From Geomonas oryzae (lineage in GTDB: Bacteria > Desulfobacterota > Desulfuromonadia > Geobacterales > Geobacteraceae), in the NCBI RefSeq assembly GCF_004117875.1, contig NZ_RAHW01000002.1, positions 1 to 64,000 of the forward strand: 64,000 nucleotides of DNA, read 5' to 3'. This document shows positions 45,468 to 55,927 of this stretch, in pieces. Numbering within the stretch: the first letter of the stretch is position 1; the number at the start of each line of letters is the position of its first letter. Both the position numbers and the translations under genes were made by a program. The notes under the pieces were generated by a model. It was given only the letters and a program-made list of their open reading frames with translations. It made no database searches and was not told where the DNA came from.

Positions 45468-46352
45468 ATGATAAACACGTTTCACCGTAGCAAGGTCTGG
45501 TTCGGCTTACTGCTGGCAGCCGCTTTCGCGGCCCCTGGAACCGCGATGGGGGCGGGACCAGCCGTCTCGGCCTCGCTTGGCTTCGAGTTTGCTTCGGGCG
45601 ACTACGGAACAGGAACCACGACGCGCTCGCTTTACCTCCCCTTTACCCTGACCGTCGCGCCTACCGAAAGACTCGGCTTCTCACTTGAAGTACCTTACGT
45701 CTACCAGAGCAACTCGGCGGTCAACACCGGAGTGCTCCTCGGCTCCGGCGGCCAGATGGCGGGGATGCGGAAACAGGTTGCTGCCATGGGCGGTTCCATG
45801 GGCGGAACCTCAAGCGGGAGCGGAGGCGGTACGATGTCGTCGGCCGCTCCTGATAACTACGGACGTTCCGCCAGCGGAGTAGGGGATGTAACGGCGAAGG
45901 CGGGGTATGTGCTGGTGGAGGAAGGGGAGCTCATGCCCAGGATCAGGCCTTACCTGTCGGTGAAGTTCCCCACCGGGGACAAAGACCGCGCCCTCGGTAC
46001 CGGCTCCTTCGATGAGGGGGCCGCGGTCGAGTTTTTCAAACAGCTTGGCAACTGGTACTCCTTCGCAGAAGTTGGCTACACCTTTCAGGGGCACTCGTCG
46101 GTCCTGCCTCTCAAGGATTACGTGAGCTTCAACGCCGGAACCGGTTACGCGGTAACAGAAAAGCTGCTCCCGATGCTGATCGTGAAAACGTCTTCGGCGC
46201 CCATCTCGGGGAGCAGTCAACTGCTGGAGACACGACTCAAGCTGAAGTATCTGGCGACCACCAGCACCGGCATCGAAGCCTATGCCGGCAAAGGTTGGAC
46301 CCGCAGCAGCCCCGATTTCACCAGCGGGATTTCCATTACTTACGATTTCTAA
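45468..46352 (+). CDS. Outer-membrane beta-barrel-like protein
   Basis: A 294-residue exported protein with a signal peptide ending near TAMGAG. Alternating hydrophobic/polar strands, and an aromatic C-terminal residue (ITYDF) typical of Bam-assembled barrels, indicate an outer-membrane beta-barrel. A Gly/Ser/Met-rich loop (about residues 90-130, GGQMAGMRKQ and GGSMGGTSSG) is inserted early and resembles metal-binding tails of its neighbours. The ATG at 45468 is preferred to GTG 45465 for spacing to GGAGAGG. Possible role: a metal-permeable or reporter porin; the family is not identified. Confidence 0.75.
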   Translation: MINTFHRSKVWFGLLLAAAFAAPGTAMGAGPAVSASLGFEFASGDYGTGTTTRSLYLPFTLTVAPTERLGFSLEVPYVYQSNSAVNTGVLLGSGGQMAGMRKQVAAMGGSMGGTSSGSGGGTMSSAAPDNYGRSASGVGDVTAKAGYVLVEEGELMPRIRPYLSVKFPTGDKDRALGTGSFDEGAAVEFFKQLGNWYSFAEVGYTFQGHSSVLPLKDYVSFNAGTGYAVTEKLLPMLIVKTSSAPISGSSQLLETRLKLKYLATTSTGIEAYAGKGWTRSSPDFTSGISITYDF

Positions 46353-46387
46353 ATTCCCAGTTATAAGAACAGTTACAGGAGGATGAT

Positions 46388-47200
46388 ATGAAAACACGGT
46401 TCATCGGGTTTGCGGCGGTCGTCGCGGCAGGGATGTTGGCAGGCTGTGGCGGCGGTGGTTCTTCTACGACGGATACGACCAAGGTCGCAGGGAAAGTGGC
46501 TGACGGCTATCTGCAGTACGCCACCGTGTTCATGGACAAAAACGGAAACTACCTCCCCGACGCGGGTGAGCCTTCCGCCCAGACCGACGAAAACGGCGCA
46601 TACACGCTCACCGTAGATCCTGCCGACGTCGGGAAATACCCCATCGTCGCCATGGCGGTGCAGGGCGTTACCATCGACAAGGATACCGGCATGAAGGTGG
46701 CCAAGAGCTACCTGATGAGCATGCCGAAGGAAAGCGTCTCCGGCACGGTGAGCAGCAACTTCATCAGTCCGCTCACGACCCAGGTACGCGAGATGCTGGA
46801 GACCGGAAACTACACGATGGACCAGGCGATGACCCAGTTAAGGGACAGGCTCCACCTTGATTCGGGGTCGAACGTTATGGGCGATTACATCGAAGGGCAG
46901 AACCCGACCATGCACAGCACGGCACAAAACATGGCGACCATCATGGGGGGGCAGATGGGACAAGTGTTCGCCACTTCCGGCTCGACGACTACGGTGGACG
47001 TGAACCGCTACCGCGGCATGATGGGGGCCATGTTCAGCAACATGTCCTCGGTGCGCGCGGCGAACACCAATACGGACATGACTCAGCTGATGAATCAGAT
47101 GACCTCCACGCTTGACACGATCAGCATCGCGCAACCCTTCCACAACATGTCTTCGTACTATCGCCAAGGCATGATGGGGAGCGGCGGCATGGGGATGTAA
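46388..47200 (+). CDS. Met-rich lipoprotein
   Basis: Lipoprotein of 270 residues with lipobox MLAGC (Cys20). Residues about 35-110 form a carboxypeptidase-regulatory-like/Big-type beta domain (GYLQYATVFMDKNGN, DENGAYTLTV). The C-terminal 150 residues are helical and unusually Met-rich: 27 Met in the whole protein (10%), many in MM, MxxM and the final GMMGSGGMGM. AGGAGG lies upstream. It ends the cluster that begins with the 27-residue lipoprotein. Confidence 0.78.
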   Translation: MKTRFIGFAAVVAAGMLAGCGGGGSSTTDTTKVAGKVADGYLQYATVFMDKNGNYLPDAGEPSAQTDENGAYTLTVDPADVGKYPIVAMAVQGVTIDKDTGMKVAKSYLMSMPKESVSGTVSSNFISPLTTQVREMLETGNYTMDQAMTQLRDRLHLDSGSNVMGDYIEGQNPTMHSTAQNMATIMGGQMGQVFATSGSTTTVDVNRYRGMMGAMFSNMSSVRAANTNTDMTQLMNQMTSTLDTISIAQPFHNMSSYYRQGMMGSGGMGM

Positions 47201-47210
47201 CGCCGGACCG

Positions 47211-47247
47211 GGCGCCCGGATCACACCAGCCGGGCGCCTTCGTCTTT
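47211..47247 (+). terminator. Hairpin between convergent genes
   Basis: GGCGCCCGG (47211-47219) pairs with CCGGGCGCC (47230-47238), followed by TTCGTCTTTC. It probably ends the Met-rich cluster. Its 3' edge touches the minus-strand kinase stop. Confidence 0.6.
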
Positions 47248-49508
47248 CAACTCGCTAACGCCTCGCGAACCTTCAAGGCGAGCGACTCCACGCTGAAAGG
47301 CTTCTGCAGAAAGCACATCTCCGCTCCTATCTTGCCCCTTTCGGCTATGACGTCCGACGTGTATCCGGACATGAACAGGCACTTCATTTCCGGGCGGCTT
47401 TCCAACAGCCGTTCCGACAGGTCTCTGCCGTTCATGCCCGGCATGATGATGTCGGTCAAAAGCAGGTCGATCTTCTCTTTGCTGTTCTCGGATATGTCGA
47501 TCGCTTCCTCGGGTGAGGCGGCCGGATAGACTCGATACCCAAGCTGCTTCAAGATGGTGGCGCCGATTTCCATGATGGCGGGCTCGTCCTCGACCAGCAG
47601 TACCGATTCCGTCCCTCCGGCCGGACGTTTCTTCTCCTGCGTCACTTCTCGGGAACTGGTTGCAACTGCCGGAAAATACACGGTGAATACGGACCCTTTT
47701 CCAACCGAGCTGGTGACCTCTATGTGTCCGCCGTTTTGCTTCACTATGCCGAAGACGGTCGCAAGCCCGAGTCCGGTCCCGCGTCCGAGCTGCTTCGTCG
47801 TGTAGAAAGGCTCGAAGATCCTCTCCATCACCTCCGCGCTCATGCCGCAACCGCTGTCCGCCACCACCAGTCTGACGTACGCCCCTGGAGCGAGGTCTCC
47901 GACACGGGCCCGTTCCGCACTGCCAACCATGACGTTGTCTGTGAAAATCTCGATCTTGCCGATGCCGGCAATGGCATCGCGGGCGTTGACGCAAAGGTTC
48001 GCCATGACCTGGTCCAACTGGCTTGGATCGAGTCGCACATGGCTCAACTCGAAGCCCGGGGACCAGGAGAGATCGATGTCCTCTCCGATGAGGCGGTGCA
48101 GCATCTTGAGCATCCTGGCGATGGTCTCGTTCAGGTCGAGCACTTTGGGCTCGGCGTGCTGCTGGCGGGAAAAGGCGAGGAGTTGCCTGGTTATCTCTGC
48201 GGAGCGGCTTGCCGCGTCCAGAATCTCCCGAAGCCTGTCCTGCATCTGCCCGGAAAGGTCGTTTGCCAACAGGGCAAGTTCCGCATGGCCGATGATAACC
48301 CCGAGCATGTTGTTGAAATCATGGGCTACACCGCCGGCGAGTTGCCCGATGGCCTCCATCTTCTGCGACTGCGCGAGCTGGTGCGCGAGCACGCGCCGCT
48401 CTTCCTCCATCTCGGCCTTCTCGGTAACGTCCTTGATCACCAGCACCATGCCGCCCAGCTGATCGGCCGCGTCAAGAATCGGAGCGCCGTTGACGGTCAC
48501 CGTACGGTCGGTACCGTTTTTCGAGCGCAACCGACGCGTGCCCGGCAGCTCCAGCGTGCGTCGTGCCTCAAGCACGGAGAGCAGCTCACGCAAAGCGTCT
48601 GCGTCACCGGCGCCCCCCTCGATCCGCAGCACGCGGTCCAGGTGCTCCCCTTGAACCTCATCCTGCTTCCATCCGGTGAGCGTCTCGGCAACGTGGTTCA
48701 AAAAGACGATCCTGCACCCGGTATCGGTAGCGATCACGCCATCGCCGATGGACTGCAAGGTGACTGCGAGACGTTCCTGCTCTGCCACAAGGCGCTTTTC
48801 CGCCTCATGCAGGCGCGCGGACGAGTGGTTGAGCGCGTCGGCAAGGCTGTCGATCTCCAAGACCCCGCGCTGGACCGGCACTTGCGCCCCTTTGCGGTCC
48901 TGCAACTCCCCGGCGAACCGGCTCAGTTCGCGGATCGCGCGCAGCGGCGGACGCACCACCAGGACCATCAACAAGGTTCCCACGAGGATCCAGAGCGCGC
49001 CGATCTGGAGTGAGCTGCGCCATGCGGCGTGCTGCAAATCGCGCGCGGTTTCCAGCGTTAGTGCCATCCGCACCCAACCGAGGTGGTCTCCGGCCAGGAT
49101 CGGAGCCCAGCTGACCAGTTGGTCACCTTCGCGGCCGAGACTCGGCTCGCGCCCGCGCGGCGCAGGGAAATGCCTGACATCGTAGGTCAGGTGCGGCGCC
49201 TCTCCGCGCGAGGGACGTACCACGTTGCACAGCACGTTGCCGTCCGGCTCGATGACCAGGACGCTCAGCACCTCCGGGATGTGGGCCGCATTCATCATCT
49301 GGCTTTCCAGCCCGGCATAATCCTTAACAACCAGAAAATTCGCGGCATTATCTGCGTAGCTGTGAGACAGCACTCGAAGGTTGTTCGACAGAGACTGCAC
49401 GTAGACTGACTGTTGCCTGCTGCCTATGCGCCAGCCGTACACCGCGATCATCGCAGTGAGGATCATGGTGAGGGAGACGATGATTTTTACGTCGAGACGT
49501 TTGAACAT
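47247..49508 (-). CDS. Hybrid sensor histidine kinase (membrane, PAS, receiver)
   Basis: A 753-residue kinase: helix 8-26, periplasmic sensor region (about 28-160), helix near 170-190, HAMP-like linker, one PAS domain (about 245-350), phosphoacceptor domain with H396 ([12 protein letters not shown]), ATPase domain with N- and G-boxes, and a C-terminal receiver with D686 (LLLTDIIMPG). It follows a PhnD-like binding-protein gene by 14 bp on the same strand, so the binding protein may present a ligand to its periplasmic domain. The ribosome binding site is weak, which suggests translational coupling. Confidence 0.9.
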   Translation of the reverse strand: MFKRLDVKIIVSLTMILTAMIAVYGWRIGSRQQSVYVQSLSNNLRVLSHSYADNAANFLVVKDYAGLESQMMNAAHIPEVLSVLVIEPDGNVLCNVVRPSRGEAPHLTYDVRHFPAPRGREPSLGREGDQLVSWAPILAGDHLGWVRMALTLETARDLQHAAWRSSLQIGALWILVGTLLMVLVVRPPLRAIRELSRFAGELQDRKGAQVPVQRGVLEIDSLADALNHSSARLHEAEKRLVAEQERLAVTLQSIGDGVIATDTGCRIVFLNHVAETLTGWKQDEVQGEHLDRVLRIEGGAGDADALRELLSVLEARRTLELPGTRRLRSKNGTDRTVTVNGAPILDAADQLGGMVLVIKDVTEKAEMEEERRVLAHQLAQSQKMEAIGQLAGGVAHDFNNMLGVIIGHAELALLANDLSGQMQDRLREILDAASRSAEITRQLLAFSRQQHAEPKVLDLNETIARMLKMLHRLIGEDIDLSWSPGFELSHVRLDPSQLDQVMANLCVNARDAIAGIGKIEIFTDNVMVGSAERARVGDLAPGAYVRLVVADSGCGMSAEVMERIFEPFYTTKQLGRGTGLGLATVFGIVKQNGGHIEVTSSVGKGSVFTVYFPAVATSSREVTQEKKRPAGGTESVLLVEDEPAIMEIGATILKQLGYRVYPAASPEEAIDISENSKEKIDLLLTDIIMPGMNGRDLSERLLESRPEMKCLFMSGYTSDVIAERGKIGAEMCFLQKPFSVESLALKVREALAS

Positions 49509-49522
49509 TGAGTGAATCCCGG

Positions 49523-50371
49523 TTATTTCGGCTGCTGTTTGTCCAATCGCTCGAAGTCCACTTTGGCGAAGAAGGAGTAATCACGGTTATAGTCGGCACG
49601 GATCGGCTTTGACAGTTTCACCGTGTCCAGGATCTTTCTACCCTGGTCGGACTCGTCCAGTCGAAGCAGGGCCGCTGTCACCGTTTCCTGTACGTGCTTC
49701 GGCACGCGCGGGTGGGCAGCGAAAGGGTGGGGTGCCATTCTTTCCGTTTCCAGGATGACGCGGAACTCCTTTCGCATCTCGGGTACGTCGTTCATCATGC
49801 TGGTGTCGAGCGTGGCTCCCGCGTCGGCCTTTCCGACCAGAACGCTCTTCGCTACATTGATGGTCGACCCGCTGAACGAGACGTTGTAGTCGATCGCACC
49901 CTGTCCGGTCAGCATGGAATGGCGCGTGATGACGCTGCAGACGTTCTTCGGTCCGACAAAGGCGATGGTCTTTCCCTTTAATTCGTTCACCTTGGTATAA
50001 GGCGAGTCCTTGCGCACGAAAACCTGTCCGCGGATCATGTGGGAGCTGCGCACCAGCGGAATGTACTTCTGCTTCTGGTAAGCGAGGAAGAACATGTTGG
50101 GAGGGGCGTAGAGAAAGTCGGTCTGCCCGGCCTGCGCATCGGCCAGGAAGGTATTGATCTTGTCGTAAAGCTTGAGCTCGATCCTGACGCCGGTTTCTTT
50201 GGATAGATGCTCCACGAGCGGTCTCCAGTTCTTGTGCAAGGTGACCGCGGGGAGGTTAGGTACGACGGCAAGGGTGTAAACCCTTTCGGCCGCCGAAGAG
50301 GAGCAGGGGAGGGCAATCAGCAGAAGCAGTAACAACGTAAGACAACAAAAGCCATTCTTGAGGTAAAACAT
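49523..50371 (-). CDS. PhnD-like periplasmic binding protein (PF12974 type)
   Basis: Phosphate/phosphonate ABC-type binding protein of 282 residues. The signal peptide ends near SSSAAE. Family features are YTLAVVPNLP, the DFLYAPP segment, the GKTIAFVGP turn and the RADYNRDYS end. No ABC permease or ATPase gene is nearby; the next gene is a hybrid kinase 14 bp away. Its job is therefore likely signalling, not transport, as in TorT/TorS-like or other binding-protein-dependent kinases. Start 50371 gives better spacing to GGAGGGAG than 50374. Confidence 0.82.
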   Translation of the reverse strand: MFYLKNGFCCLTLLLLLLIALPCSSSAAERVYTLAVVPNLPAVTLHKNWRPLVEHLSKETGVRIELKLYDKINTFLADAQAGQTDFLYAPPNMFFLAYQKQKYIPLVRSSHMIRGQVFVRKDSPYTKVNELKGKTIAFVGPKNVCSVITRHSMLTGQGAIDYNVSFSGSTINVAKSVLVGKADAGATLDTSMMNDVPEMRKEFRVILETERMAPHPFAAHPRVPKHVQETVTAALLRLDESDQGRKILDTVKLSKPIRADYNRDYSFFAKVDFERLDKQQPK

Positions 50372-50537
50372 CATCTCCCTCCACGTATGAGCTCAGCTGC
50401 TTTGGTCATAAAAACCTCACGACCAAGATATTAATACCATGTATTTGGGAAATGTCAGTCATTGCTGCTTGATTTATAATTTGAGTCTAATATCATCAAT
50501 CACTATGACAGAAAATACGTTCTGGAAAGGGAGAACA

Positions 50538-50843
50538 ATGAAGAAAACGACTCTTGCAATATTTGCGGTGATGAGCCTTGTGCGTGGTGCGGGGGTGGCC
50601 GGGGCAGATACTGTCGAGATCACCTACAGTTCCGGGAAGGTTCAGACGGTCGAACTGGAAGGCAAGGCCAAGGAAGTTCAGGACATCAGACTAAAAGAAG
50701 TGACGGCAGTACCGCTGCCGGAAAAGATGAGGGACTTCTTCAAAGGAGAAAAGCCGGGACAGCAGCCCACAGTGAATGAGCAGCCGTCACCCGCCAAAAA
50801 AACCGGTCCCACCTTTAAATGGGCGCCACCTGTCTCCGAGTAG
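50538..50843 (+). CDS. Small exported protein of unknown function
   Basis: A 101-residue protein with a signal peptide ending near AGAD (about residue 24). The mature part begins with a short beta-hairpin (TVEITYSSGKVQTVEL), then a Lys/Glu-rich helix and a Pro/Lys-rich tail. No family recognised. Start 50538 has AAAGGGAG 5-6 bases upstream; the frame to 50439 has no such site. Confidence 0.7.
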   Translation: MKKTTLAIFAVMSLVRGAGVAGADTVEITYSSGKVQTVELEGKAKEVQDIRLKEVTAVPLPEKMRDFFKGEKPGQQPTVNEQPSPAKKTGPTFKWAPPVSE

Positions 50844-51348
50844 TAGCAATCCGCCATTTCGGCGCAACGCAGTCTGGAAGAGAGGAGAGAGCAACTCCCG
50901 TCCTCGACCGTCTTGATGCCGCCCCCGCCTTCCCTTCATGTTACGTCCCATAAGATATATTATGTCAAGTTGAAGATGTCTTTTGGCGAAGTGATGCGGC
51001 GCCGACCTCCCTTGCCCACGATACGAGGCCTATAGCTGGTGTCCCATTACCGAAGCTCGTTTCACGATCTGGTCTGGAATCGACATCGGATGGAGCATCC
51101 ACTGCCGTCCATTGCTCCTACTCTGCTCCGACTCCGCCCGTCCCATTCGTCGCACTCGACGTTCAGGGGCCGCGTCACGATGCTTCGCACATTCCTGCCA
51201 GAACGACAGCCTGCCCATGTCGGCACGCCGATTTGCCCGTGACATCACCTGTTGACGCCATGAACGCAAAATCAGGTGCAGGCCTACCCCTGCACCGGAT
51301 CAAAAAGTCCCTTTAAACGGCAAATTTGGAGGCCGGTTTTTCGGCGCC
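50844..51348. other. Intergenic region with no recognised gene
   Basis: 505 bp. An 8-bp perfect stem GGTGCAGG/CCTGCACC (51275-51282 with 51289-51296) lies 50 bp past the creatininase stop and may act as its weak terminator on the minus strand. A 79-residue minus-strand frame (51030-51269) is Arg-rich, has no clear start site and resembles nothing I recognise, so it is not called. Codon use there differs from the genes around it; a decayed gene is possible. Confidence 0.5.
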
Positions 51349-52068
51349 TCACCAGCGCCTGCTTTCGAGCGCCCGAACCAGCTCCACGACCTTGTCAGCC
51401 ACCAGTGATTCCAACAACTTGCCTTTTTCCGCGGTGGCTTTGCCGGGATCTCCCCAGACACCGCCCGGCCAGAAGCTGCGCTTGTCGCGCACCAGGATGC
51501 CGGTCGGAAAACTCGGATATTCGGCTGCGGCGGTACCCTTGACCAGATGCGGATGCGAATGCATGATACGCGAGGTCTCGATCTCGCCGGCATGTGCGTC
51601 GCCGCGCGTCTCGATCAGGTGCGCGCCAGTTTCCTTCGCCAGGTCGTACTCCGTGACCACGGCCATGTTTATCTCCGGCAACTCCTGAATCAGTTCTTCA
51701 CCGGCGTCCTGCAGCGCCATGCGATGCGATCCACCGGCATGTCCGGTCAAAACTATGAAGTTCGCCAGTCCCTGTGCATGCAGCGAACGTACGATGTCCT
51801 TGAGAAGCGCCTTCAAGGTTCCGGTGCTGATGGAAATCGTGCCGGGATGACGCGACGTGGACCGGCAGGAACCGTAATGGATCGGCGGCACCACAAAGAG
51901 CGGTATGCGCTCGGCGGCACGCTTGCCGACTTCGTATGCCTCGATGGTGTCCGTCGACAAAGGCAAATGACTCCCGTGTTCCTCGACGGAACCAAACGGT
52001 ATGTATACGGTCTTGCAAGTGCGCAATCCCGCGGCGAATTCCTCCATGGTCATGTTTTCAACGATCAT
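51349..52068 (-). CDS. Creatininase family protein
   Basis: Metal-dependent amidohydrolase-like protein (239 residues) of the creatininase superfamily. Metal-ligand motifs are visible: EEHGSHLPLSTDT (Glu, His, Asp, about residues 30-42) and TGHAGGSHR, with a Glu in HAGEIETS. Members act on creatinine, formamidopyrimidines or mycofactocin precursor peptides; no MftA-like gene or other mycofactocin gene is nearby, so the substrate is unknown. The start at 52068 follows AGGCGG. Confidence 0.87.
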   Translation of the reverse strand: MIVENMTMEEFAAGLRTCKTVYIPFGSVEEHGSHLPLSTDTIEAYEVGKRAAERIPLFVVPPIHYGSCRSTSRHPGTISISTGTLKALLKDIVRSLHAQGLANFIVLTGHAGGSHRMALQDAGEELIQELPEINMAVVTEYDLAKETGAHLIETRGDAHAGEIETSRIMHSHPHLVKGTAAAEYPSFPTGILVRDKRSFWPGGVWGDPGKATAEKGKLLESLVADKVVELVRALESRRW

Positions 52069-52141
52069 TTTACCGCCTAGGTGTTCGTTTTTATTGGGTT
52101 TAACCACCCTCCCCTCTCTACAGGACGAAGAGGGGAGACGG

Positions 52142-55100
52142 CTATGCGTCGAGCATCTCCCGGACCTTTCTCGCGAGTTCGAGCGGCTTCGCAGGTTTTT
52201 TAATGATATCGACCCCTTCCATGAAAATCCCCTTGTCCTCGATGACGTCCGCCGTGTAGCCGCTCAGGGCCAAAACCTTAAGGTGCGGGGAGCGCTCCCG
52301 GAGAGCCTCACAGAGCTGTTTTCCGTTCATCTTGGGCATGATCACGTCGAGCAGCGCCAGACTTATGTCGTGTCCGTTCGACTCGAACAATTCCAGGGCG
52401 TCCTCGCCGCTGCCTGCCAGCATGACCCGATAGCCGTAACGCCTCAAGACCGATTCCACGAGCCTCCCCACAGCCGGGTCATCTTCGACTACAAGGATGG
52501 TTTCGTTCCCCCCTTCGGGAATGAACGTCTGGGCGGCTTCTTTCGACTTGATGGCCTTCTCTGCCAGCGGAAGGTAGATGCTGAAAGTGGTGCCGAAGCC
52601 TTTCTGGCTGCTTATGGTGATGTAGCCTCCATGCTGCTTGATGATGCCGTAGACAATGGAGAGACCTAGGCCGGTGCCGCGTCCCGGGAGCTTGGTGGTG
52701 AAGAAGGGCTCGAAGATCTTCCGCTGTGTCTCGGCGTCCATCCCGCCCCCCGTATCGGCAACGGTGACAAGGGCATAGCGCCCTGGAACGCCGTAGCCGT
52801 GCAGGCGATGGAATTCGTTGTCGAGGGTGACCGCCGCCGTCTTGATGCTGAGCTCCCCGCCGCCGGGCATGGCGTCCCTTGCGTTGGTAGCAAGGTTCAT
52901 CAGCACCTGTTCCAACTGCCCGCTGTCGGCCATCACCGGCAGCGGCACCTCGCTGAAATCGGCCTTCAGAGCGACGTCTTCGCCGATGATGCGCATGAGG
53001 AATTTGGAATGCCGGCGCGCCAGCTCGTTTAGTTCGACCTGCTGCATCACCATGACCTGCTTCCTGCTGAACGCGAGCAGACTCTTCGTCAGGTGCGTCG
53101 CACGGTCCGCGGCATCGAGGATCTGCTCCATGTTTTCGAGCATGGGATCCCCTTCGGGCAGCGAGTGCTGGAGTAACTGGCCAAACCCCATGATCACCGT
53201 GAGGATGTTGTTGAAGTCGTGCGCAACGCCGCCTGCCAATTGACCGACCGCCTCCATCTTCTGGGCCTGACGCAACTGTTCTTCGAGCTTTTTGCGCTCG
53301 CCTATGTTCTCCATGAAGGCCATGTAATGGCTGATCGCGCCGGAAGCGTTACGGATGGGCGAGATGGTGGCATGTTCCCAGATCATGCTGCCGTCCTTGC
53401 GACGGTTGTAAAGCTCTCCGGTCCAGACTCGTCCCGCCGAGATGGTCTCCCACATCCCCCGGTACAGTTCCGGAGCGGTCGTACCGCTCTTGAAGATGCG
53501 GGGATTCTGACCGGTCACTTCGTCTGTGGTATAGCCGCTCACCTGGGTGAATTTAGGGTTCACATACTCTATATTGCCGTGCGGATCGGTGATCAGTATG
53601 GAGACCGGGCTCTGCATGACGGCCTGGGAGAGCTTCAGCAACTGTTCCTCCGACTGCCTCCGCTCCGTCACATCCTTGTAGATCACCACGGAACCGACCA
53701 ATTCACCACCTTCACGGATGGGACTGCAGGTGTATTCCGCATAGAAACTGGAACCGTCCTTGCGCCAGAACAGCTCGTCACTCCCCTGGTAGGGGCGTCC
53801 CTCGCAACAGGCGGCGGCCATGGCGCATTCATCTTCCGGGTAGTGAGAGCCATCCTCGCGGGTGTGATGCATGAGGGCATGCTGGGATCTGCCCAAGAGC
53901 TCTTCCTGGGACCAACCGACCATCTGGGCTGCAGCGGGATTGGCAAAGGTGATTCTGCCGTCCCTGTCGACGCCGTTGATCCCCTCGCCGGCAGCATCGA
54001 GGATGAGCTGAAATTGGCGCCTTGTCTTTTCATGCGCCTCCTGGGCGTTCTTGCGGGCCGTTATGTCCTCGACGGTCTGGATCGCACCTAACACCGTGCC
54101 GTTCCTGTCACGTATCGGAGCTGCGGTCAGCGTCAGATGATGGAGCTCACCTTTAGGATCGTGATAGGAAGTCTCCGCTTGAATCGCCCCGGCAATCAGC
54201 CCAGAGCTCATGTTGTTGCTGAAGTACCTCTCTATCCCTGCGATGTCGCCGTCCAGGACGAGGTCGGCAAGTAAAGGCCGGCCATCGTCGTAAAAGAGGC
54301 TTGCGATCTGTCGTTGTCCGAGAACGTCAGCCGCCTTCACACCGGTCAAGGCTTCGAATGCGTAATTCCAGATGATGACGCGGTGCTCGCTATCCAGCAC
54401 GAAGGTCGGCATCGCGGAGTTGAGAACCAAACTTTCCGCAAACTCCTTCTGCGCCTGGAGCGCTGCTTCCGCATGTTTTCGCTCGGTGATGTCGAGCATG
54501 ACTCCGACCAGACCGCCGCATGAGCCGCTTGGTGCGGCAAAGCTGGTCTTGAAGAACATGACTTCCCTGGGGGTATGCTGGCCGTCGTAAGCCCGGCTTT
54601 CGTACACCTGCACCCCGCCTTTGGACAGAAGCTCCAGGTCGGCGCGCTGATGGATGTCGGCAAGCGCGGGAGTGGTTAGATCCAGCACCGTCTTGCCGAG
54701 TACGGCCTCCCTGGTCGTACCGGTGAAATCGAGGAAGGCCTGGTTGCAGCCGAGGTACCTGCCGTCGGGCCCCTTGTAGAAAACCGGTATCGGGGTCACC
54801 TCGATAAGCTTCTGTGAGAACTCCAACTGCCGCTGCAGTTCGGTCTTTTGCTGATCCAGCTCGTGAAGAAGCTGGTTGAAGGCATCTCCCAGCACACCGA
54901 GTTCGTCGCCGGTTTCGACGACGATGGGCGTTGCCTGCTCTTCTTTGCCCTGGGCGAGCTTCCTGATTTGCTCGGTGAAGGATACAAGCGGTGCAGTGAG
55001 GAATTTCATGCACAGCCACACGACGAGAGTGGATGCGAGCAGCACCACGACGAGGGCGCCTGCGATGTAACTGCGGACCTTGCGGATCGGGGCGTATGCC

Positions 55101-55927
55101 TCCTGCTGCGGAAAGTTGCTGGCGAGGATCCAGCCGGTGGTTTTGAGCCGCTTGAAGGAGCTGATCACATGGACGCCGCGTGAATTTGTCGTCTCCCCGG
55201 TACCTTCGAACCCGGCGATCGCCTTGTCATAAAGCACGTTCACCCCAGCAGGGACGTCCTGTTTCAGGATCCGGCTGCGATCGGGGTGGGCAATCATCAC
55301 CCGGTCCCTGTTGTAGAGGTAGATATAACCTTTTTCCCCAAGGACTATGGTCCCCAGCTTGGTGAGGACGTTGGGCCTCGTGAGGTCAAGGCTCCCTGCG
55401 AGAACGCCCGCCACCTCGCCGTGCTCATCCAGTAACGGCGCGGTCAGCATGACGATGGGATGATGGTGCGGCTGAGCGGAGATGAACGGTTGGGAGATAC
55501 GGGGCTGGCGCGTGGCCAGGGTCTCCTTCAGGTAGTCACGGTAGAGAAAATTCTTCCCGATGATACCAGGTTCGTACGGGTTCCCTGAGACCAGGGTCCC
55601 CTGGGGGGAGAAAAGGAACAGCCCGTTGTCGAACATGGCAAGAGTATCGGGGCGCTCCGCGAAAAAACGGCTCAGTGCGGCGGGGTTATGCAGGTCCTCT
55701 TTTTTAAGCGTGCTCGCCGTGGCGACGAGTTCCGTCTGCATGATGCGGAACCTGTCGTCGATCTGGTCCGCGACGGCGGAAACCATGTTGAACTGCTGGG
55801 TGAACAACAGGGCCTTTAGCTGGTCGACGAAGTACAACTGGGCGGTGAGCGCAAGAACGGTAAGCAACCCGGCGAAAAGCAGGGAGATGGCAACCGTCAT
55901 CTTGGTCTTCATGCTGAAGGACCGCAA
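52142..55927 (-). CDS. Large hybrid histidine kinase (dCACHE, HAMP, four PAS, receiver)
   Basis: A 1261-residue membrane kinase. Order: N-terminal helix, periplasmic double-Cache domain (about 40-290, [19 protein letters not shown]), second helix near 300-320, HAMP (about 325-375), four PAS domains with PAC ends (about 390-510, 520-640, 650-770, 780-890), phosphoacceptor with H903 ([11 protein letters not shown]), ATPase domain, receiver with D1194 ([13 protein letters not shown]). The start is probably TTG at 55927, 4 bases from AAAGGAGG; the first good ATG (55912) is 19 bases from that site. The ligand is unknown. Confidence 0.9.
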   Translation of the reverse strand: MRSFSMKTKMTVAISLLFAGLLTVLALTAQLYFVDQLKALLFTQQFNMVSAVADQIDDRFRIMQTELVATASTLKKEDLHNPAALSRFFAERPDTLAMFDNGLFLFSPQGTLVSGNPYEPGIIGKNFLYRDYLKETLATRQPRISQPFISAQPHHHPIVMLTAPLLDEHGEVAGVLAGSLDLTRPNVLTKLGTIVLGEKGYIYLYNRDRVMIAHPDRSRILKQDVPAGVNVLYDKAIAGFEGTGETTNSRGVHVISSFKRLKTTGWILASNFPQQEAYAPIRKVRSYIAGALVVVLLASTLVVWLCMKFLTAPLVSFTEQIRKLAQGKEEQATPIVVETGDELGVLGDAFNQLLHELDQQKTELQRQLEFSQKLIEVTPIPVFYKGPDGRYLGCNQAFLDFTGTTREAVLGKTVLDLTTPALADIHQRADLELLSKGGVQVYESRAYDGQHTPREVMFFKTSFAAPSGSCGGLVGVMLDITERKHAEAALQAQKEFAESLVLNSAMPTFVLDSEHRVIIWNYAFEALTGVKAADVLGQRQIASLFYDDGRPLLADLVLDGDIAGIERYFSNNMSSGLIAGAIQAETSYHDPKGELHHLTLTAAPIRDRNGTVLGAIQTVEDITARKNAQEAHEKTRRQFQLILDAAGEGINGVDRDGRITFANPAAAQMVGWSQEELLGRSQHALMHHTREDGSHYPEDECAMAAACCEGRPYQGSDELFWRKDGSSFYAEYTCSPIREGGELVGSVVIYKDVTERRQSEEQLLKLSQAVMQSPVSILITDPHGNIEYVNPKFTQVSGYTTDEVTGQNPRIFKSGTTAPELYRGMWETISAGRVWTGELYNRRKDGSMIWEHATISPIRNASGAISHYMAFMENIGERKKLEEQLRQAQKMEAVGQLAGGVAHDFNNILTVIMGFGQLLQHSLPEGDPMLENMEQILDAADRATHLTKSLLAFSRKQVMVMQQVELNELARRHSKFLMRIIGEDVALKADFSEVPLPVMADSGQLEQVLMNLATNARDAMPGGGELSIKTAAVTLDNEFHRLHGYGVPGRYALVTVADTGGGMDAETQRKIFEPFFTTKLPGRGTGLGLSIVYGIIKQHGGYITISSQKGFGTTFSIYLPLAEKAIKSKEAAQTFIPEGGNETILVVEDDPAVGRLVESVLRRYGYRVMLAGSGEDALELFESNGHDISLALLDVIMPKMNGKQLCEALRERSPHLKVLALSGYTADVIEDKGIFMEGVDIIKKPAKPLELARKVREMLDA

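Noticed and set aside
51030-51269. 79-residue Arg-rich minus-strand frame
   Set aside because: No start site, no recognised family, atypical composition; left as unassigned intergenic sequence.
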